A stretch of DNA of 64,000 nt from Voacanga thouarsii (GCA_026120185.1 JANUWF010001110.1:2147001-2211000), one strand, 5' to 3'. Positions 25,140 through 36,302 are shown, numbered from the stretch's first letter. The notes: a model not told the origin generated them from the letters alone. Numbers and translations are program-made.

Positions 25140-26130
25140 AATAATAGTGTTAACATCTATACCAGGTATTTCAGACTTAATTACCAAAACCTCATGGCAT
25201 AGCTTGTTTCTACATAACCAATAAAGATGGCATCAACAGTCTTTGGTCCTAACTTCTTCCTCTTGTGCTCAGGGATTAGAACTTTTGCAAGATAACCCCA
25301 CACATGGAAGTATTTTAAGTTAGATTTTCTACCTTTCCAGATTTCAAACGGAGGTACCTCCTTATGTTTGTGGGGGACTCTATTCAAAATATAACAAGTC
25401 GTATTCAAAGCATTACCCCACATATACTTAGGCAATCCAGAATTCAAAAGTAAACTGTTGATCATATCTTTAAACGTTCGATTTTTTCGTTCAGCAATCC
25501 TATTAGATTGGGAAGAATAATGGGGTGTCTCCTCATGACTTATGCCATTACTTTGGCAATATTCAACAAATGGATTAGACCCATACTCTCCACCTCTATC
25601 AGATCTTAACCTTTTAAGTTTCTTACCAGTTTGAGTTTCAGCTTCATTTTTAAATATGAGAAACTTTTCAAGTGTTTCACCTTTATGTTTAAGTAAATAA
25701 ACATATTAATATTTACTGCAATCGTCAATAAAAGTAATGAAGTATTTCTTATAATCCTTAGTCAATAAATCATTGAATTCACAAATGTCTGTGTGAACTA
25801 AATCAAGTATTTCTGAATCCATTTCAATTGAATGATAGGGTTTCTTGGTTGTTTTAGCTTTCACACACACTCGACATTTATTCTTCTTATCAACTGAATG
25901 TTTAGGAATCAAGTCTAAATTCATCATTCTTTATACAAAATCTAAATTTAAATGTCCAAGTCTACTATGCCAAATATCAGTGGATTCAATAATGTGCACC
26001 ATAAGATAAACAGAATTCTCAACAAAAGAAACTTTATTCAAATTAAAAGTAAATGGTTCAACTCTTAATTTAAACAAACCATCTGACAAATAACCTTTGC
26101 CAACAAAAGAATTATAGTGCATAATCATTA
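25140..26130 (-). pseudogene. Copia GAG-pre-integrase and integrase
   Basis: The zinc-binding part has WHSRLGHLN at about 25,940 and then CRVCVKAK at about 25,870 (H-H-C-C). The core begins LDLVHTDICEF (first catalytic Asp), then FITFIDDCSKY (second Asp side). The later frame 25,181-25,465 carries YMWGNALNTTCYILNRVP and FEIWKGRKSNLKYFHVWG, as in plant Copia integrases. Three separate frames are needed, so it is broken. The pre-integrase to integrase to RT order confirms Copia. Confidence 0.85.
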
Positions 26131-26215
26131 CTTTATTACATTTGAAAGTGATTTCATAACCATCTTTAACTAAACATGAACCACTAAGAATATTCCTATG
26201 AACTATTGGAATATG

Positions 26216-26590
26216 CTACACCCTATGAAGAGAAAGAATACACCATGAAGGAAACTTCAAGTCCACACGTCCAATCTCCAAGACATTGGTTGCAACTGAG
26301 TTCCCCATCTTCACAGTTTTTCCTTTAACAGGCTGGTAAGACACAAAAAGCAATTTATCAGTACATACGTGCACATTTGCTGTAGTATCAACCAGCCATT
26401 CAAGTGGCTCATAAATAGTAAAGACTTTTGGGTTAACAGAAACATACCTTTCATCATCATTAGAAGTAGTGATACCAGTCCCAACCTCAATGGTACAAAC
26501 CTCAACAAGGTATGTACTCAAATCAGCTTCCACTTGACTAGTATCCTCTACCACCATATTGACTTGGGCTTCAGAATTTGATCCTTGTTT
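26216..26590 (-). pseudogene. Copia aspartic protease
   Basis: The frame contains EPLEWLVDTTANVHVCTDK. In Copia proteases this is W-(I/L)-(L/V)-D-(S/T)-G-A, so here the glycine of the catalytic triplet is Thr. That change would be expected to inactivate the enzyme. It sits between the zinc knuckle of Gag and the pre-integrase region. A second frame on the same strand at 26,311-26,508 is a shadow. Confidence 0.8.
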
Positions 26591-27005
26591 AACTTTGGGC
26601 TTTATAGACAGACAGTCCTTAGCCCAATGTTCAACCTAACCACAATTCCAGCATGGTTTGTTCGCTTTCGATTTCTTCTTGGCCTTGCCTTTTGTCTTGT
26701 TAATGTTCTTAGAGGTTGAATTAACCCTCACATTCCTCTGATTATTGCTCTTCTTCCCAATAGTCACCACATGGACATTAGACTCCACAGGTATAATATG
26801 ACTATTCTTTCTATGTTGTTCCTCAATGGATATTGATTTCATCATATCGTTTAGAGAAATCTTTTCCGTCTTATATTTGAGAGACATACTAAAATCCTTT
26901 CAAGACTTAAGAAATTTCTCTATCACTAACATCACTTGGAACTTTTTAGAAAGTTCCATATCCGATTCATGAAGAGAGTGAATAATTAATTACAATTCTT
27001 GAGTC
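26591..27005 (-). pseudogene. Copia gag, C-terminal part with zinc knuckle
   Basis: From the solo-LTR junction the minus strand reads QTQEL, then HSLHESDMELSKKF, which resumes the gag frame left at 30,841. Further on a basic, Lys-rich segment leads to KPCWNCG near 26,640, the start of the CCHC zinc knuckle, which continues as V-E-H-W in the next bases. In-frame stops are present. Confidence 0.75.
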
Positions 27006-27010
27006 TGTTC
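27006..27010. repeat. Target-site duplication TGTTC, left side of solo LTR
   Basis: TGTTC at 27,006-27,010 is repeated at 30,836-30,840 on the other side of the 3.8-kb insert. Removing the insert and one copy restores the Copia gag frame (VTEQTQEL). Confidence 0.9.
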
Positions 27011-30000
27011 TGTGAAACCCCATCTAAAGCCAACCTTGGAGTAAGGGGGTCGGGATGCATATCATGTTATTCTACATAAAAGTATATATTTTTGACTGAT
27101 TTTATGTGCTCTAGAATTATGGTTTGTAGGTTAAAAGTCTTATTTATGTTTGTTGGGTAGGAAGGGTAAAGGTAATTTTGTGTGATGCCGAAATAGGAAG
27201 ATGGCTTGAGGCTTAGATAAGAAGAGAATTTGGTTGAGAAAATAAAATAAATAAATAAGATTTAATATGGTTTAGTGGTTAGGCTTTATATGGCTTGATT
27301 AGGTGGTTATGATTATTTAGGTGGCTTGGGAAAATTTAGTTTGGGAAAGGAAGGATTCTATAATTTAGTATCAAGGGCACGAAAGCATTATTAGGTTTTG
27401 GGTTAATTAGAGATAAGATATATGTTGGAATTAGCAAAGCAAAAGCTGTTGTGGATAATTGGTTAGAATTGAGGGTTGAGTTCGAGAGGACCCGGGTTCA
27501 AATTCCTTTCTTTTTTACTTTTTCCCTTCTTTTCTGTATTAATTTCGTCTTCAAAAAAAATAATAAAAATAAAACTAAAAATGTATTGTAACTGAGTTTA
27601 TCAACTCCCGGAGTAATAACCTTGAAGGTGGTAAATATTTTTTTTTTCTGGTTTATCAACTCAGCTTCCTACTCCGATTGGAAGTTTCTTTGAATTTCAA
27701 ACTATTGTTCTTCTCTCTGGTGAACCAAGGGCTGTTGACAAAAAAAGAAAACCTCACGAAACAAAGCTTTCTCTTCTTTCCCAGAGCACTCAAGAAGACT
27801 CTTAGAATTGTAAAGGAAAAAAAAAATTCTGTGTATCCACCTTTTGCAAAACCCAGGCAAAACACATTCCAATACACCAAAACAGCAAAACTCTTCTCCA
27901 ACTGACGATTGGAGTGAGCAGGCACCGAGCAAACTTCGTCATTTCCTGCCCAATTTTAATCAAGTAAGTCTTGACCCTCTCCTGTCGTTCTTTTTCGCTG
28001 TGCGTGGGATGGTTTGGAATAGGTCAGTTCCTCTCATGAATAAGTTTCTGTCAAACTAGGCCTTAAGTTTTGGTGAAGGAGAACGTAACTGATGTGTTGT
28101 CTAAGCTGTTTTGGTGAAAATTTCGGTGAAATCTGTGCTGTTGTGGCTTGGGAATGCTGCTATGGTTGAATGCATGTTCGTTGGGGTATTTTGTTGTCAG
28201 ATGGGAAACCGTAAACCATGTGTAATGCCTAAGATTGATTATTTTTTTTTTCCTTTGTTCCTATTCTCGTAAGGCATGTTGTTAGCTGCTGTAGGTTCTG
28301 GAATTTGGTATTAGCTTTGCGCAACCGAGTTAGGCAGGTGTTTTGCCATGTGTAGTATTCATGTTGAATTAGTATTCTATCCTAGGAAGTGCAATTCGTG
28401 CCATCAGTGCTGCATATTGTTAAAGAATTAGCACCACCCATTTTAAAACTCTAAAATTGGTTCATCTTGTCGGCAGCACCATAGCAATTTTTTTTTAAAC
28501 ACTAAATCTTGTCATCTTGTCGGCAATGCCATTTTTATTCAAATGTTGTTTTTTGTTTGTTGTTTTCTAGCCTTGTCGGCCATAGCTTTTCTTGTTGTTG
28601 TTGCTTTTCTATTGTTTATGTTCAATGCTGTTTCTTTTGTTTTGCTGTCATTAAGTAATTGCATTCTTCTATCAACTCATTAATTTTAAATGTTATTAAT
28701 ATGGTTACTATTACTAATATTATGATTATCATGACTATTATAATTGTTATTTAGACTTTATTGATTACTTATTTAACTACTCATTAATTTTCTATCTATA
28801 TTTATTAATTTAATTCCTAAGTACTTATTAATTAATCACCTATTTAAATAATAGTCATTTATTTACTTATTCGATAAGCATTTATTTATTTATTACTTGA
28901 TGATTTGTTTGTTGAATGCTTGGGTAATCGTTGGTGGTACATTTCAATTTAGTTATTAATCATTTATTTATTAGATAAATACTAGGTGGTTGTTAATTAT
29001 TTTTTTCCCTAATTATTTATACACTAGAGTATTTATCTACTAGTCAACCTTTTATTTACTAATTATTTATCTATTAATTATTTATTTAATAAATTATTTA
29101 TTTATTTACTTACTAATTAATTACTTATTTATTATTTAATTATTCAATATTTATTTGCTTATTTATTCCTTCATTAACTATTTATTATTTAATTATCTAA
29201 TTATTAAATGGCTATCTATTCACAAGAGATTTACAGGATTAGATAATGATTTATTTGATAGATGTTCATTTCTTAATGTATTATTTGGTTGCTTGCTATT
29301 GTCTATGAATCTATTATTATTTTAAAGGCATGTCCTATTTAATATCTATTAAATGTTCACTAATTACCGTATGTTGTTTAGTACATATGCTTTCACCTAT
29401 TTATTTATTTATTTAAATATTTCTTTATTTATTTATTTATTTTATTAATTAATTAATTTATTTATTTATTTATTCATCTATTTATTTATTTATTTATTTT
29501 CTAACTTACAAATTGATTCCTGGATTTTAATTATAGACTATCCTTAACCTATGTGCTAGCTTAGGTAGAGTGAATAGTTGTTTGACCTTGTTATTGAGTC
29601 AAGGTTGGGGATTGATTTGGTAGTTCGTATAAGGGACTTTGGAGTGTTATGTCTGTGTGGCTTATTGGTTATCTCCTTTTGGGCTGATAGTAACTTATAT
29701 CCTGTGATTACCCCTGGGCAGGGCTCGGTTGACTTGGTCATCAGCTTGGAGGATTATTTTACTTGTGAAAACAAGACGTCATGTAAGCTCCTGCATGGAA
29801 TTTTGTGAAAACAAAAAATTACGGCGGCAAGCCAAATGCGATGTGTATGGACATTCATGTTGTAAAGGCAATTAAGGATTGTTTTTCCTATTTATTTCAG
29901 TCAAGAAAATCATTTGAAAAATCAAACAAGCAGTTTTACATAAAATGCTATTTTTTTTAAAAAACCTTACTTTGACAAGAATTTTAGAAACCCTTAATTG

Positions 30001-30835
30001 CTATTTTCAAATAAAGCAATGTATGATCAATTTTCTCCCAAGTGGGACAATCAACGTTGAGTACTCAATAAAGGCAGACTATTAGGATTAGTCTTTGAAG
30101 GGTTAGGGTAAGTCTCTCAGTAGGTGGCTACCTCTGAGGGGTGAGTCCTTCCTAGATAGGATGCCAGTCCAGTAGGTCATACCAGTCCGAGCTAGCAAGT
30201 TTCAGTTATGTGGACTATGTATTTTCAGAGTGGACAACTGGTAAGTTTGGGTGAAGAGATGAATGAGTATCTTACCCAATAGGCCGTACACCTACCTTTT
30301 GTCAATTTGCGCAAAGTGTGGCATTCTGACCGTTATTTGGTCATGGGGCCCAACGTGTGGTAACTCATGGCTACCCATTTGAGTGGTTGTATTTATTGTG
30401 CACATGTATGGTTTGAAAAGCAAAACACCACTTTTTATTTTCAATACTTATTTAATGCTTGCCAGCACTTTCTCTTATGAAACTTTTACAACTTGCATAC
30501 ATAAATTGTTTTACCTGAAACACTCAAAGCACAGACGGGCTTATTGAGATTTTTATCTCATCACCTTTTATGCCATGTTTACAAGTTGATCCGGCTGTGG
30601 AGGTCAATAGCTAGACTTGTTGCCTATACTTTATGTTATTTTCTTTATGTGATGTTTTGAGAGAATGTAGCAAACAATTTATTTTGGATTTGATCCTGTA
30701 TTTTTATGTTGTAATAAGTTTAATTTTAAAGTATTTATTTTATTTTATTTTATGTAACCTAGTTATAAAGACCCATTGTCCAATGGACGGGGCGACACCC
30801 CCGGCCCTGTTGGGCCTAGGTAGTGGGGTGTTACA
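27011..30835. mobile_element. Solo LTR, Gypsy-like, inserted in Copia gag
   Basis: A 3,825-bp insert begins TGTGAAACCCCA and ends TGGGGTGTTACA, with a perfect TGTTC duplication. There are no gag-pol genes, no internal primer site and no inner LTR pair, so a solo LTR is the simplest reading. The terminal style (TGTRA-ACCCC...GGGGTGTTACA) resembles plant chromovirus LTRs. The body is AT-rich with long TTTA-rich simple sequence (28,680-29,520). A GC-rich field sits near the right end. Orientation is not proven. Short open frames at 27,656-28,059 and 29,556-29,808 overlap on both strands and are not supported. Confidence 0.75.
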
Positions 30836-30840
30836 TGTTC

Positions 30841-31266
30841 AGTCACAGACTTGCCCTCAACTATCTTAAACTTTAGGAATTTGGAGACATAATACCTTTC
30901 CAAACCTTGTTCCTCGGTATTATATTTCCTATCCAATTCATCCCATAACATATTTGCTGTGTATGACTCAGAACAGTAGACATCAAAGAGAGCATTTGTT
31001 AATACTGACAATATTGCCCCTCTGCTTACATTGTTCCGTTCATCCCATGTAGCAATCTCAGCTACTTTAGGATGTCTATTAGTTGGTATGGGCCTGTCTA
31101 CCTGCACTGCTAACAATAAGCCCCTCATGGTCAACCAAATTTTCATGCTTTGTTGCCAACACTTGAAGTTCTGCCTTGGACCAAATTTGTTTGGTAGACC
31201 ATTCAAGTCAGCCAAAGGCTTATACGTAGTAGATGCAGTACCTGACGAACTGACTATTGCATACAA
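30841..31266 (-). pseudogene. Copia gag, N-terminal part
   Basis: The open frame from 31,266 encodes PNKFGPRQNFKCWQQSMKIW, then WDERNNVSRGAILSVL, then MLWDELDRKYNTEE and FLKFKIVEGKSVTEH. This is the classic Copia Gag (UBN2-type) layout. It is cut at 30,840 by the solo LTR and continues at 27,005. The first codons overlap the untranslated leader after the 5' LTR, and the ATG at 31,266 is 32 bases inside the LTR end. Confidence 0.85.
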
Positions 31267-31297
31267 ACAGATAATTACAGAATAACTTCTTGAAGAC

Positions 31298-32311
31298 TGT
31301 TAGAAACAGGGTACCTACAAGCACAGACAGACAACTCAACTGAATTGAATAAGCACCACCTATACCCGACCAGGGCTCTAACAAATGCAATTATCAAATA
31401 TCAATGAAGCCAGTAAGACCAAACAGTCCAAGTATAAAGTAACTAGATAGAATTTAAAATTAACAGACAAGTCAGTAATAGACCTGAGAGACTTGCTCGC
31501 GGTTCCACCAGAACATGCCAGGCGCCGGCAATCCTCTGGACAAATTGCGACACAACGGATAGCAGCGCTAACTGAATCACTAGTTCAATACTGGTTTGCC
31601 TTCAAGAAGTTATTCGCCCCCACTCCGGTGTGATGGGTACAGCGACACTCCTTGCAGGATAAGACGGTCTCAAATCGCCGTCGACGCACACCAACTGCGT
31701 TCACCTCAAAAGTCTCATCAGTTCACCGGTCCCGTTCAGTCAGCAAATATGGGTCGTGATAGGGAGAACAAAAGAAACATTTTTTCTCTCGATGAAGCAA
31801 AAAATCGAAATCCCAGAACCCTAGCGGCGGCTCTGTTATTTTCTTTTTAATCTTACTTCTTGGAAAAAAAAATCAAAATCCAATCTGAATTAGGAGACCC
31901 TAATTCCAATCAGATTTTATGTTTTCTTTTTTTTTTTTTTCAAGTTAGAGTTAATTTGGGCCAAATAAAAATAGAGGAACGTGAAAACATAGGCCAAGCC
32001 TGAGCCGAGGCGGCGCGTGCGTGTAGCATCCTCCATACCTTGGACTTTTCTATCAAGTCTATAGAAAAGCCTTTTAGTATATAAAAGCTTCCACACTCAA
32101 TTTTTTTACGTGGGACTCATGTCTAACATGAGTTCCCAAATGGTTATCTACCCAACTTTAACAACATTTAATTATGAATTCCTACCATGAAAATGGCTTC
32201 TACCATAATCAAAACAATCTCTAATATGTCAAGAACAACTCCTATTAATTGTTTTAGGCTAACTAATCATGTGTTAAAAGTTATTAATTCCCAAAGTTGC
32301 CATTTGCAACA
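31298..32311 (-). mobile_element. 5' LTR of the Copia element
   Basis: A complete LTR of 1,014 bp. On the minus strand it starts TGTTGCAAATGGC and ends TTTCTAACA. It aligns along its length with the interrupted 3' LTR (18,261-18,391 plus 21,906-22,804) with scattered substitutions, which implies an old insertion. It contains the GGCGCCGGC palindrome near 31,521. No canonical tRNA-Met primer site follows at 31,297, so the primer may be a different tRNA. Confidence 0.88.
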
Positions 32312-32551
32312 AAAAGAAAGTAAATAATAAATATTATCTTACTTTACATTCCAATCCATGTAAATTTAGATGGATTATTTTTGTGGCGTGGGAAAGGGGG
32401 GAAGGGGAAGATCTTTCCTCTTAATTTACTTCCATTCCATATTTTCTTTCTAACCAAATGACATAAATCACCAATTTATATCCAAATTTATACCCTCCCC
32501 CACTTTCCTCCCTCTTTTCATTTAAACGAAATATACAGTAAATTACACATT
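32312..32551. promoter_or_regulatory. Remaining upstream region of the IDA-like gene
   Basis: The 240 bp between the Copia target duplication (32,312-32,316) and the TATA box is all that is left of the native upstream DNA next to the peptide gene. It has purine-rich (32,380-32,410) and pyrimidine-rich (32,415-32,520) tracts. I see no further defined element. Confidence 0.45.
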
Positions 32552-32557
32552 TATATA
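32552..32557 (+). promoter_or_regulatory. TATA box of the IDA-like gene
   Basis: TATATA in the context TTTATATAGTCC lies 71-76 bases before the ATG at 32,628. That would place the transcription start near 32,582 with a short 5' leader of about 45 bases. Confidence 0.5.
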
Positions 32558-32627
32558 GTCCTTTCTTGTTAGAAGTTATACATTCAACAATTACAAAACC
32601 TAAGAAAGCAACGCTTAGAAATTTTCT

Positions 32628-32972
32628 ATGGCCTCCTTGTCCTCTTCGTCTCTTGATTCGAAAGGATTTGTCCATGTTTCATCATGGCGAATCTTTTATG
32701 TCTATTTTCTTTTGTTCATTCTCTTTGCAGGTTCTTTTTTGGCTACTCGACCAATGATGGAGGAGATGAACGGTTCGGTGCCAGAAATTGGTACAGTAAC
32801 GCCGTCGGAGATTTGGAAGATTTATCAAGAAAAGCAGATATTGCAGGGAGAAATGGTGTTTCATAAACTACCTAAAGCGATTCCCATCCCTCCTTCTGGT
32901 CCCTCTCAGAGGCACAATGGTCATGGAAACTCTTCAAATAAAAGAAAAATTACTTCAGCTTTGCACGCGTAA
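32628..32972 (+). CDS. IDA-like secreted signalling peptide precursor
   Basis: An intact single-exon frame of 114 codons. Residues about 20-42 (WRIFYVYFLLFILFAGSFLA) are a hydrophobic stretch fitting a signal peptide or anchor after a Ser-rich N-terminus. The variable middle ends in FHKLPKAIPIPPSGPSQRHN (about residues 80-99), the EPIP motif of the INFLORESCENCE DEFICIENT IN ABSCISSION family (canonical PIPPSAPSKRHN). Fifteen residues follow the terminal Asn, as in IDL6/7-type members. In this family the processed, hydroxyprolinated peptide acts outside the cell on HAESA/HSL receptor kinases in organ separation, root emergence and defence. Here the usual Lys before RHN is Gln. Length, signal and motif all fit, and no break is seen. 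The receptor and role are inferred from the family. Confidence 0.85.
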   Translation: MASLSSSSLDSKGFVHVSSWRIFYVYFLLFILFAGSFLATRPMMEEMNGSVPEIGTVTPSEIWKIYQEKQILQGEMVFHKLPKAIPIPPSGPSQRHNGHGNSSNKRKITSALHA

Positions 32973-33192
32973 TGGATATAGGGGATACGATATATATTTA
33001 TCAAAACTTTAAATATTAGAGAAGATTGCTACTTCCAGTTTTTTTTTTATTCATTATTATTTTTGTTGCAAAATTTCGGTAATACTCATTTGATAAGGAT
33101 TTCTGATTTTAGATTTTACAAAATGTCTGCCTCATACTTTTCCATTCACATTGGAAGGAAAATTCTTGTAATTCGATGTATCATCACCTCCT
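32973..33192. other. 3' flank of the IDA-like gene
   Basis: This is 220 bp of AT-rich DNA between the stop codon and the CACTA element. It probably holds the 3' untranslated region. I see no strong polyadenylation signal of canonical form. Confidence 0.4.
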
Positions 33193-34175
33193 CACAACAG
33201 GAAAAATCGCCATTTGCGACGGCCAAAAACACGTCGCAAAACCGTCACTGACCGTTTTTGCGACGGTTTTGGCCGTCGTAAAAAACGACGTCGCAATTTG
33301 CGACGGCCATGGAAAACCGTCGCAAATTGTGACGGTTTTGCGAGAGCAAAAAAATTCGTTGCTATTTACGACGGTTTTGCGAGGATTTTGCGACGAATAT
33401 TTTTGGTCAAACTTCACCGGAGGAATAATTTTTGCGACGATTTTGCGACGAAAAAAGTGACCCCTCGCAAAACCGTCGCAAATTTGCGAGGGTTTTGCGA
33501 GGCTAAACTATAGCCCTAGCAAAACCGTCGCAAATTTGCGACGGTTTTGCGAGGCTAACCTTGTGCCCTCGCAAAACCCTCGCAAATTTGCGACGGTTTT
33601 GCGAGGGCCACCCTTGTGCCCTCGCAAAACCCTCGCAAATTGCGACGGTTTTGCGAGGGCACAATTAACCCCAAGTTGTGACCCTCGCAAAACCGTCGCA
33701 ATTTGCGACGGTTTTGCGAGGGCCACCCTTGTGCCCTCGCAAAACCCTCGCAAATTGCGACGGTTTTGCGAGGGCACAATTAACCCAAGTGTGACCCTCG
33801 CAAAACCCTCGCAAATTTGCGAGGGTTTTGCGAGGGCCACCCTTGTGCCCTCGCAAAACCCTCGCAAATTGCGACGGTTTTGCGAGGGCACAATTAACCC
33901 AAGTTGTGACCCTCGCAAAACCCTCGCAAATTGCGACGGTTTTGCGAGGGCACAATTAACCCCAAGTGTGACCCTCGCAAAACCGTCGCAATTTGCGAGG
34001 GTTTTGCGAGAGCCAACCTTGTGCCCTCGCAAAACCCTCGCAAATTGCGACGGTTTTGCGAGGGACAATTAACCCCAAGTCGTGACCCTCGCAAAACCGT
34101 CGCAATTTGCGAGGGTTTTGCGAGAGCCACGACTTCGACCCTCGCAAAACCCTCGCAAATTGCGAGGGTTTTGCA
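33193..34175. repeat. Left subterminal palindromic array of the CACTA element
   Basis: Nearly 1 kb is built from variants of CCCTCGCAAAACCCTCGC and its complement, joined by TTGCGA or TTTGCGA centres. Each module is therefore itself a palindrome. Modules of about 50-65 bp alternate with spacers containing either CACAATTAACCC or CCACCCTTGTG. In En/Spm such repeats bind the TNPA-type protein and bring the ends together. Long open frames on both strands here (for example 33,508-34,068) are repeat translations (RKTVANLRGFCEG-like) and not genes. Confidence 0.9.
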
Positions 34176-34436
34176 ATAAATTTTTTTATTATTATATTTA
34201 TTTTAAATTATTACCCTATAAATCAACCCTGAAATATTATACAAATAAATATCAACGGTATGTTCATAATCCAAAAAAATACTATAAAAAATTAAAAATA
34301 AACCCAAATAAATATAATTAAATATTAAAATATAATATAAAATACATAATAAGTATCTAAAAAAGTAAAATAATTCACAAAAATAAGTAATAGTGTATAA
34401 AGAGTATAAAATAAATATAACAAGTCTATGTAAGCA
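34176..34436. other. AT-rich spacer at the 3' end of the CACTA gene pair
   Basis: AT-rich DNA with little else, lying between the left repeat array and the end of the TNPA-like gene. It is the expected place for that gene's terminator. Confidence 0.4.
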
Positions 34437-36097
34437 ATGAAGGAGCAGTTGCAGAAGGAGGTGGAGGAGGGGAACGAGAGCCACTACGTGGGCCGGGTGC
34501 TCATCGAGTTGGATCAAATCCATCGTCAACATTTGGATCTTCATCTTCGAGCATTAGCAGCCGCAATGCGCGCTTCTATCTCCTCTATGGATGGCATAGA
34601 TGGTGCGGGAATACCCATTTTGTCAGACATAGCTGCCATCCAACCACCAAATGTAGGCTGCTTGTTGCTTCATGAAGTCCCGGTACAAGTCTATTTGTCG
34701 ATTGAATCTCCGCTCAGCCTGTTGAACCCTTTGCTCTACTAGATGTCCAATATCAACTTACGTAGGAGAAGATGCATGCGATCCACTTTGAGACAGTCTA
34801 GTTCGAACATGTGTCGCCTCCGAGCCTAACCCAAAACTCGTCCCCTTTTGAACCCGCCTTGTGCCTTTACAAACATGGCTTTTTCATCAAGAGGAATAAC
34901 GAGTTCTAGAGTCACTAGACTCGGATCGAGGAGTGCTACGTATGAGATTTCGCACCTCATCCTAAAAAAAAAAAAAGAATTGTCAATAGTAATTATCAAA
35001 ATAAAATACAAATTCCACACGGTATAAAGAATTTCAACATATTTAATCTATATAGTACCAATGTACGGCGAGATCGCTCAGCGACAAAGCCGACCCTTTT
35101 GTGGCCCGCTACGAAAGACATGTAATGTCTCAAACATGTACTGTGTAGCTAAAAGAACTCCCCTCCTTGGCCCGCTACATTTATGTTAACACAATGTAAT
35201 CATTACAATCTTACATAAATTTGTAATAAAACAATTTAGATTAATAATTAATTAAGGCATGTAGGTGAATTACCAAACGGTCCTCGTGTTACGTGAACGA
35301 AATAGACCCTCCAGGTATGGGTGCGACTACTCCCACGATTCTTTTTGTTGGTGGATGAGAGCTTCGATACTTCTACGATCTCCGAGTACTCGCAAATGTC
35401 ATTCCAATATCGTGCCTCTATCCAATGAGGACATACCCAATCATCCCTCTTCCTCAACCTAGACATTATGTCCGAAAATCGCGTCCGACACTTCTTTTCC
35501 CAATTTGATCGAATTAGCGAAGCATACTCTTCCCTCCACCGAAAATATTTCTGCATGATCATGATTAAGATTTACGATTAACATATAACATAGTACTTAA
35601 ACGATAAAAAATACTCAAAAATTGCTTACCCCAAATTCTTGAAACCATAAGTCTCGCACGGTTATCGGGACGTGCGTGTATGTCGGATACGAACCGATGA
35701 AGTACTGCTTGTATTATATTTGAAATTTCTCGGACACATTTGTCCGAGTCAGTGAACCTATTTTTGGTGCAATGACAATGTACAATATAGTTATGTTAAT
35801 CTCAAAAATAATAATAATAATTGAACTAATAATCAACATCTTACAAAGTATGAATATGTTACTTACCCGTTTCCCCGTGGAACAATCCAAGGTCGGGAGT
35901 CCGTAACTTGCAACCCAACAGAATGCGAAGGTCGAAGCGGCGGATGATTGAAAAGCCGGGGATGGTACTCCCTCATCTCCAATAGAGCCATGTAATGAAC
36001 GAGGCACTGAAAGCCTTTGTAGGCTGAGTAGGGGATGGAGTATAAGGCTCTGACCCTCCCGACTCCCCTCCCTCAATGATCCTTCATTAGAAGACAT
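34437..36097 (-). pseudogene. CACTA second gene (TNPA-like, Transposase_24 type)
   Basis: The start is taken at ATG 36,097, directly after CTCCTTTAG, a good 3' splice site. The first piece (to about 35,880) is Ser-rich. The frame 35,248-35,562 holds RWREEYASLIRSNWEKK, then RFSDIMSRLRKRDDW, then EARYWNDICEYSE, the landmarks of the plant Ptta/En/Spm protein family (PF03004). A C-terminal part with a Glu/Asp-rich tail lies around 34,437-34,760. In En/Spm, TNPA binds subterminal repeats. At least one intron and several frame breaks separate the pieces, so I call it a pseudogene, but some gaps could be real introns. Confidence 0.65.
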
Positions 36098-36302
36098 TGC
36101 TAAAGGAGATGAAAAAAGAAAAATAAGTAACCAATAAAGACGAAGCCCACTCCAAAAGAAGGATGTAAATAACCGTGAATAAAAATGATAAAAGAATAAT
36201 AACATTGAAACGTTATATCTATTCGCTAGTTTAAAGTAATACAATAATAATGCTTTGCTGATGATGGATATGTCAAAATAAACATTGTACTTGTAAATTG
36301 AA

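Larger units (their letters stand above)
18261..32311 (-). mobile_element. Ty1/Copia retrotransposon with two nested insertions
   Basis: LTRs lie at 18,261-22,804 (3' LTR, interrupted) and 31,298-32,311 (5' LTR, 1,014 bp). On the plus strand they begin TGTTAGAAA(T/C)AGGGTACC and end GCCATTT(T/G)CAACA. Flanking AAAAG duplications confirm both ends. The minus-strand order is gag, protease, integrase, RT, RNase H, which is diagnostic of Copia. Removing the nested LTR at 27,011-30,835 and the insert at 18,392-21,905 leaves about 6.7 kb, normal for a complete element. Stops and frameshifts in every domain make it non-autonomous now. Confidence 0.92.

Noticed and set aside
18130..32540. Foldback element split by the Copia insertion (purine arm at 18.16 kb, pyrimidine arm at 32.4 kb)
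   Set aside because: The arms share composition but I cannot align them base by base, so it is kept only as a low-confidence note.
33508..34130. Long open frames on both strands (up to 186 codons) in the CACTA left end
   Set aside because: They are translations of the GCGA repeat on either strand, with no domain and no codon-level constraint.
33193..34175. Regular repeats with spacers that look like a CRISPR array
   Set aside because: The spacers themselves repeat, the units are palindromic parts of a plant CACTA end, and the genome is eukaryotic.
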